NCBI GenBank assembly: GCA_030549495.1
Contig: JAUIRK010000360.1
Location: 116,001 to 180,000, forward strand
DNA length: 64,000 nucleotides
Direction of reading: 5' to 3'
Source: Nectonema munidae
Lineage: Eukaryota > Nematomorpha > Nectonematoida > Nectonematidae
The notes under the pieces were generated by a model that searched no databases, had not been told where the DNA came from, and worked only from the letters and a program-made list of their open reading frames with translations. Positions 59,060-64,000 of the stretch are shown here, one piece after another. The stretch's first letter is position 1. The number at the start of each line of letters is the position of its first letter. A program made the position numbers and the translations under genes.

Positions 59060-60720
59060 GGGCAAGCAAATTTTCAAAATTGCAAAGTCTAGGCAAAAGA
59101 TATTCAAGAAATAGGAAATGTGGACATTATAAAAAACAGAGAAGGAAAAATTTTAAAGGATTAGGAAATTGAGAACAGATGGAAAGAGTACTTTGAGGAG
59201 CTACTAAATGTTGAAAATAACCATGAACACACAGATAAAAGAGAAAAAGTTAAGGGTTCTGAGTTTGTTTTGGAAGAAAGAGAAGTATTGGAAGCAATGA
59301 AAGAAATGAAAAAAAACAAAGCAACAGGAATCAGTGAAGTTAGTATAGATATGATAAAAGCAGGCGGAGAAAAATATTTTAAGATGACGACTAGATTGCT
59401 GGAATTCATTTGGAAGGAAGAAAGAATGCCGGAAGAATGGACTAAAATCTTAATTATTCCGATTTACAAGAATAAAAGAGATGTGTTGAATTGCGAAAAT
59501 TACCGGGGGATTAAATTGCTAGAACATGGGTTGAAACTGCCAGAGAGAATTTTGAGTAGGCGCGTTAGAAATCAAGTAATTATAGACTCGAATCAGTTTG
59601 GCTTCATGCATGGTAAAAGTACAGTGGATCAGATATTTATAGTAGGACAATTGATGGAAAAAAGACTAGAAGGAAATCTGCCTTTATTTTGCAGCTTTGT
59701 AGACTTAGAGAAGGCATATGGCAGATTTCCAAGAGATATCGTATACTGGAGCTTGAGAGAAAAAGGTGTTAGTGAAAATCTTGTAAGGTTAACTCAGGAA
59801 ACATACCGGAACTCTAAGACTTTGATTAGAACAATGAATGGATGTTCACAGGAGTTTGATATAAATGTAGGCTTACACCAAGGTTCGACACAGTCCATTA
59901 CTTTTTTCAATTGTTATAGATGAATCCTCGAAAAATATCAGAAAAGATGACCTTTGGGAACTTTTGTTTGAAAAGGAAATACAAGAAAGACTGTTTATGT
60001 GGCAAGAATGTCTAGAATGAAATGGCCTGAGATTGAATTCACGTAAGACTGAAGTGATGAAAGTCTGTAGGAATGGAAACGTTGTGATAAGCATAAAAGA
60101 TAAGCATAGGATTGAATTGAAACAAGTGCAAGAGTTCAAGTATTTAGGGTCAGTTATTGAAAAGGAAGGAGGTTGTAGTAAGGATGTACAATCGAGGTTG
60201 AATGCGAGTCGGGCAAAAGGGAAAGAAGTTAAGACTGTTTTAAACGATAAAAAGCTGCCAATGAAACTGAAGGCCAAAGTGTATTTAGCCATAGTGAGAT
60301 CAGTCATGACTTACGGTTCAGAATGTTGGTGTCTAAAAAAGAAAGAAAAGAACAAGTTGGAAGTGTCTGAAATGAAAATGCTGAGAATGATGTTAAATGT
60401 AACAAGAAGAGATAGAATCAGGAATAAAGAAATAAGACGAAGAACAAAAGTAATGACGAGTGTGATAGATATAATCGAAAAAAAACAAATGAGATGGAAT
60501 GGACACGTCCTGAGAAGGGAAAAAGATGAGAAAATAAGGAAAGCATACGATGAGCAGGTAAAAGGAAAAAGAGGAAGGCAAAAAATGAGATTGGGAGATG
60601 ATTTGGAAGAAAGTATGAAAAAATTTGGTTTGAAAGAAAGCGATGCTACAGACAGAAAGCTTTGGAGAGAACGGATCAAAGCCATCGACCCCCAATAAGG
60701 GGATAAGAAGAAGAAGAAGA
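59060..60720 (+). mobile_element. RTE-type LINE, 5'-truncated, ending in (AAG)n
   Basis: Only the 3' part of the element is present: the end of the endonuclease-RT linker, the RT and the C-terminal region. It ends a few bases after the stop in AAGAAGAAGAAGAA, a short microsatellite tail of the kind RTE elements carry instead of poly-A. 5' truncation is the usual result of incomplete target-primed reverse transcription. Confidence 0.8.
59170..60698 (+). pseudogene. RTE-clade reverse transcriptase lacking the FADD box
   Basis: NRWKEYFEELLN opens the RT, followed by KNKATGISEVSIDMIKAGGE, WTKILIIPIYKNK, NCENYRGIKLL, NQFGFMHGKSTVDQIF, FVDLEKAYGRFPRDIVYWSL (motif A, first Asp kept) and INVGLHQGSTQS (motif B). 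Near 59920 the frame changes, and RKDDLWELLF is joined directly to EKEIQERLFMWQE. The FADD box and following residues expected between them are deleted. A third frame from about 60033 runs NSRKTEVMKV, EFKYLGSVIEKEGGCSKDVQ, VMTYGSECWCL, MRWNGHVLRR and LWRERIKAIDPQ to the stop at 60698. Without the FADD aspartates the copy is dead. Confidence 0.88.
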
Positions 60721-62340
60721 ATCCATTATTTCACAAATATGCTTATTTTTTGAAAAAATTGATTAAACCAAAAAATTTTTACATAAAAATGGGATATAAT
60801 AATGAATGAACAGTATATTTTATTTTTGAAAATATTAAATTGTTAAAATTTTGAAGACCTTAGTGTTCATTTTTGCCTAAAAAATTTTTCATTCGTATCC
60901 AACAAAACATTATAATGTGAAATGACGTGATATTTAATTTGACCCTTTTGATTTGATTAATATGAAATGACCTATTATTATTTAAGATCTTAAACAAAAA
61001 ATTATTTTGGTTGATTTTTCAGTGTTTCGATGTATTTTCAAATAGCAAATGTACAATGAATATTTTTCTTCGAATACAGCTTTTTATTTTAATTTTTGAT
61101 ATTAATACAATAGCGAGGTAACCATATTCTTCCCCTATAAGTGTAGCAACTTCAGCAGAGTAAAAAAGCCTTTCTTGAATACATGACTTTAAAGCTATAC
61201 AACTTGATTTTTAGCTCTGTCATAATTCCCGTATGGCGTGAGGAAGTAGAGATAGGGTTGCTTAAAAATGTCAAGATTTTTTCCAGATTTAAGAGAAATT
61301 ACAATTAAATGTTGAGGAGAGAAAGGTATAGTTTGAAAATTTAGTAACATTGGATTTCATTATGGAACATATCGATAAACTTTACGATTTTGTCGTGCGT
61401 ATGTAATGAAGTGTGCACATTTGAATACATCAACATTTATTAGTTATGCTTTTCCTTTTTGAAATTATAGAAAGTAAATATGATTCGGTTCGACGACCCC
61501 CAAAATCTAGCAAATTTGAAAAAAGAATCAAGTTACCGTAAAAGTATATGCGATGCAACTATTTTGTTTTCCAAGTAAGCAAATAACTTTTGTTTATATT
61601 TCTCAGTTTCTTCAGCTAGACATATACATTTTTCTTTTTTCTTCTTCTAAAGAATATTGAAGCCAGCAAAAACTGATTTGTTTACTACTGGTAAGTATAG
61701 AGCGTCTTCTCTGTTTATTTCAAATTTATTAGCATTTTTACTATGATTAAGGTGTTTCAACTTACAACTCTGTTTGTTCTGTCAACAATTACTTTGGTTT
61801 ATTTTACTACGATGGAACTTTCTTTTCTGCAGTCAAGCTTGTTCGACGATTGATGTTTATGTAACATATCTTAATTTACTCTCTTTATCGAATAATAGAG
61901 CCAAAAATGTGATGTAATTCACTTCCAAATTTCTCCCTTTTCTTAGGACCAAATTTAAGCCTATTCTAACAAAGTGTTAAGTATGGCAAAGCAATAACTA
62001 GGATATAGTTATTATTACACGTACGCTAGCACATGGGGCCTGATACGGAGGTCAATTTGGTTATTGGCGTTGATAACACTTCAATAGCAAACATTAGTGC
62101 AATATTAAAATCAAAGATATCTGTACTTAAAACCTCAAGAGGTTGGCCACGGGAGACAACTTCCTCATATTTTTAGTCACCATCTTCCGAAACCTCGAGA
62201 GTATGAAGACATACAATAACATATATTTAGAATATAAATTGTTCCATGTATGATTTGATATAATAGCAAAGCAAGAAAACGTTGTAAAGATTATTGTATT
62301 TTAAATATTATTTCAATTTAATAATAAATTTTATCCGCTC
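60721..62340. other. 1.6 kb without a recognised gene
   Basis: AT-rich DNA with short frames only. No terminal repeat pair was noticed. Confidence 0.4.
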
Positions 62341-62344
62341 ACTA

Positions 62345-62785
62345 AAAACAACTCAAGCTGTCGATGTCATGCATCTTGTTAACGATTTTTTGAAAGGAAG
62401 GATTGGACTGGGACAAACTTGTTCATGTTTACACAGATGGAGCTCCTGTTATGTTGGGTGTGAGGTCTGGATTTGCGCAACTAGTGAAGCAAAAAAATCC
62501 TAAGGAGTGAGACAGCACTGTATTATACATCGAGAAGCGCTTGCGTCAAGAAAAATGACTCAACCGCTTAAAGAAACGCTTGAAGCGGCTATTAGGATTT
62601 TAAATTATGTTAAAGCAAGCGCTCTCAACTCTCGACGGTTGTGCCAGGATTTGGAATCCGACTACAAAGGACTCTTGTTTCACACTTCTGTGCGTTGGCT
62701 GTCAAAAGGCGATATGTTGATTAGGCTTGGGCATTTGCTCCCTAAAGTGACACAGTTATTGGAAGAAAGAAATAAATTGTGGAAA
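62345..62785 (+). pseudogene. hAT transposase fragment, ZBED5/FAM200-like
   Basis: VDVMHLVNDFLKG is followed, in another frame, by DKLVHVYTDGAPVMLGVRSG and FAQLVKQKNPKE (containing the second catalytic Asp of the family). Back in frame come CIIHREALASRKM, ILNYVKASALNSRR, FHTSVRWLSKGDMLIRL and a run to EERNK. This is the middle of the transposase; neither the BED finger nor the C-terminal dimerisation domain is present. Confidence 0.8.
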
Positions 62786-62898
62786 AAAAATCTAATAAAT
62801 TGTGGAAAAAAAATCTATAAAAAATGATAATAAATTGTGAAAAAAAATCGAATTGATATATATTTTATAATTATGAGAAATGCCTCATCTTTTTAATA

Positions 62899-63258
62899 CA
62901 GTGGTCTTCAATTTAACTTTATTGCTTTGATACTATATTCAGGATGACGTTTGCTTTAAAAAAAGAATCTCCAAATAGTTTTTAATTTAATACAAATAAT
63001 ATATCATACAAAAATATGTTTATAAGAAAAATAACGTTCATACTATGTTTGATAAAAAAAAATTTTTTAAAGAAATAAATTTAGTATATAAACAAAATTT
63101 CGAGTTTGTAAAATGACACAAAAAGCAAAATGTATATTTACCCACTAAACACTGAATAGGTTAAAATTACTTTTTTTAGTGAACGATAACTGTGGTGGGA
63201 AATTGAGAGTTCGCTCACTAAAAATGGGGAATTATAGAAAAAAGGTTAAGAACCACTG
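62899..63258. mobile_element. hAT-type ends CAGTGGTCTTCAA and inverse CAGTGGTTCTTAACC
   Basis: CAGTGGTCTTCAATTTAAC at 62899 and GGTTAAGAACCACTG at 63244-63258 are a plausible hAT terminal pair about 360 bp apart. The right end abuts and cuts off the LINE that continues from 63259. The 8 bp to the right, TTCTAGAA, are not repeated on the left, so the pairing may be wrong. The right end might instead close the element carrying the 62.3 kb transposase fragment. Confidence 0.45.
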
Positions 63259-64000
63259 TTCTAGAAGTAGTGAAGTGGAGGTTCTTAAAGCTTCATATAT
63301 TTTGCGGTCGGCTTCATTCTTAGTTTTTAACCATTTTTTATATATTTTTCTTCTACGATTTCTTGATTTAATGAATTCACATGAAAACCATTTAGGTCTA
63401 GAAAGGCGCACCACTTTAGTCACTCTAGGAGCATGTTCGTTTGTAGTTTTTTCAATTTCTGAGCAAAAATTGTTAAATGAAAAACAAGCAACAGTACTAT
63501 CATTTTGTATAGAAAATAATCTTGCTTTTAGGTCATGCTTGAACAAATCTTTATTGACACAAGAAAAAATTCTAAAATTGATGGATTTCTCGTTTATTTC
63601 TGAAGATTTTTTGGAACTGAGAGAAAAGACAACGGGGTAGTGATCGCTCAAATTAATTGGATAAATTTCAGGAGTAAGGCATGTCATTAGTGAACTCTCA
63701 CAAAATATATTATCAAGACAATGTCCAGCAACGTGAGTTTGGTCTTTTAACAATGGATGGAGCGCAAATTGATCAAGTGCGCTGAGGAGCTTTGAAGTGA
63801 AGGCATTATTATGAGAATCAAAATGCACGTTAAAGTCCCCAAGTATAACATTATATGAAATCACCCTGTTTAGTGAATTAATCTTATCAGAAATTTCAAT
63901 TAAAAACTCTCTAAAGGAAGCTCTTATTAATCTGTATACAAGAACAAAGGAAATGTTGTAATATGGAAAGTTCAAAACGCATCCAATGGATTCAAAAGTT
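63259..64000 (-). pseudogene. CR1/Jockey-type LINE endonuclease and linker, partial (runs off the right edge)
   Basis: The minus-strand frame is open from the window edge: YNVILGDFNVHFDSH (GDFN catalytic box), AGHCLDNIF and INLSDHYPVVFSL (SDH box), the standard end of an AP-like endonuclease. The linker follows (TNEHAPRVTKVVRLSRPKWF, RNRRRKIYKKWL), and the frame then runs into the hAT end at 63258. The part in the window is open and has its endonuclease motifs, unlike the 52-56 kb copy. The RT is missing to the left. Too little overlaps to say whether they are one family. Confidence 0.8.

Noticed and set aside
60311-60695. Long minus-strand frames over the RTE element
   Set aside because: They are shadows of the plus-strand reverse transcriptase C-terminal region.
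63179-63640. 153-codon plus-strand frame at the right edge
   Set aside because: It overlaps the minus-strand LINE endonuclease, which has clear catalytic motifs; the plus frame has none.
1-64000. LTR retroelements, Polintons, or tRNA/rRNA genes
   Set aside because: I looked for paired long terminal repeats, capsid or integrase motifs and closed cloverleaf structures and found none convincing.

Overview
The window looks like AT-rich, transposon-dense nuclear DNA from a metazoan, most likely an arthropod; a parasitic copepod is a guess only. Support comes from one host gene with a spliceosomal intron, non-LTR retrotransposons, and many eukaryotic DNA transposon families with classic target-site duplications. 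I saw no bacterial-style operons, CRISPR array, intact tRNA or rRNA gene, or LTR element.

Host gene. About 13.5 kb down to base 1 on the minus strand is HEATR1/UTP10, a HEAT-repeat protein of the small-subunit processome. A short N-terminal exon (13294-13510) is joined across a 7.8 kb intron to one open exon (5464 to 1). That exon runs off the left edge with about 1,821 codons and no stop. The intron is packed with mobile DNA: a duplicated hairpin-headed repeat, a hAT relic with an exact 8-bp duplication, and a satellite-bearing TTAA element split by a Tigger/pogo transposon.

Middle (14-46 kb). This part holds an odd 199-codon frame closed only by TGA codons (14986-15582), two decayed hAT transposases of the ZBED5/FAM200 type (one partly inverted), a piggyBac-type transposase relic embedded in satellite monomers, and a large CACTA-like (CMC) element with a TNP2-like transposase and a second spliced gene (24.5-29.3 kb). 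Its 3' kilobase is repeated, inverted, at 44.6-45.7 kb. A 4.5 kb TTAA/CCCT-ended element (33507-38002) consists almost wholly of two arrays with a period near 150 bp. A Merlin (ISXO2-like) transposase relic follows at 39.6-40.6 kb. Small MITEs, foldbacks and a tRNA-derived SINE are scattered throughout.

Right part (46-64 kb). A long stretch shows nothing recognisable (46.5-51.6 kb). It is followed by a minus-strand CR1/Jockey-type LINE with a PHD-finger ORF1 (51.9-56.2 kb) that carries a small hAT insertion, an RTE-type LINE that lacks its FADD catalytic box (59.06-60.72 kb), a ZBED5-type hAT fragment (62.3 kb), and a second CR1/Jockey endonuclease region running off the right edge.

The clearest unusual theme is a family of TTAA-targeting, CCCT-ended elements whose bodies are satellite arrays. 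Three copies can be traced, and one contains a piggyBac transposase relic, so the family may be a satellite-armed piggyBac lineage. All identifications are by eye from translated sequence; no database search was run.
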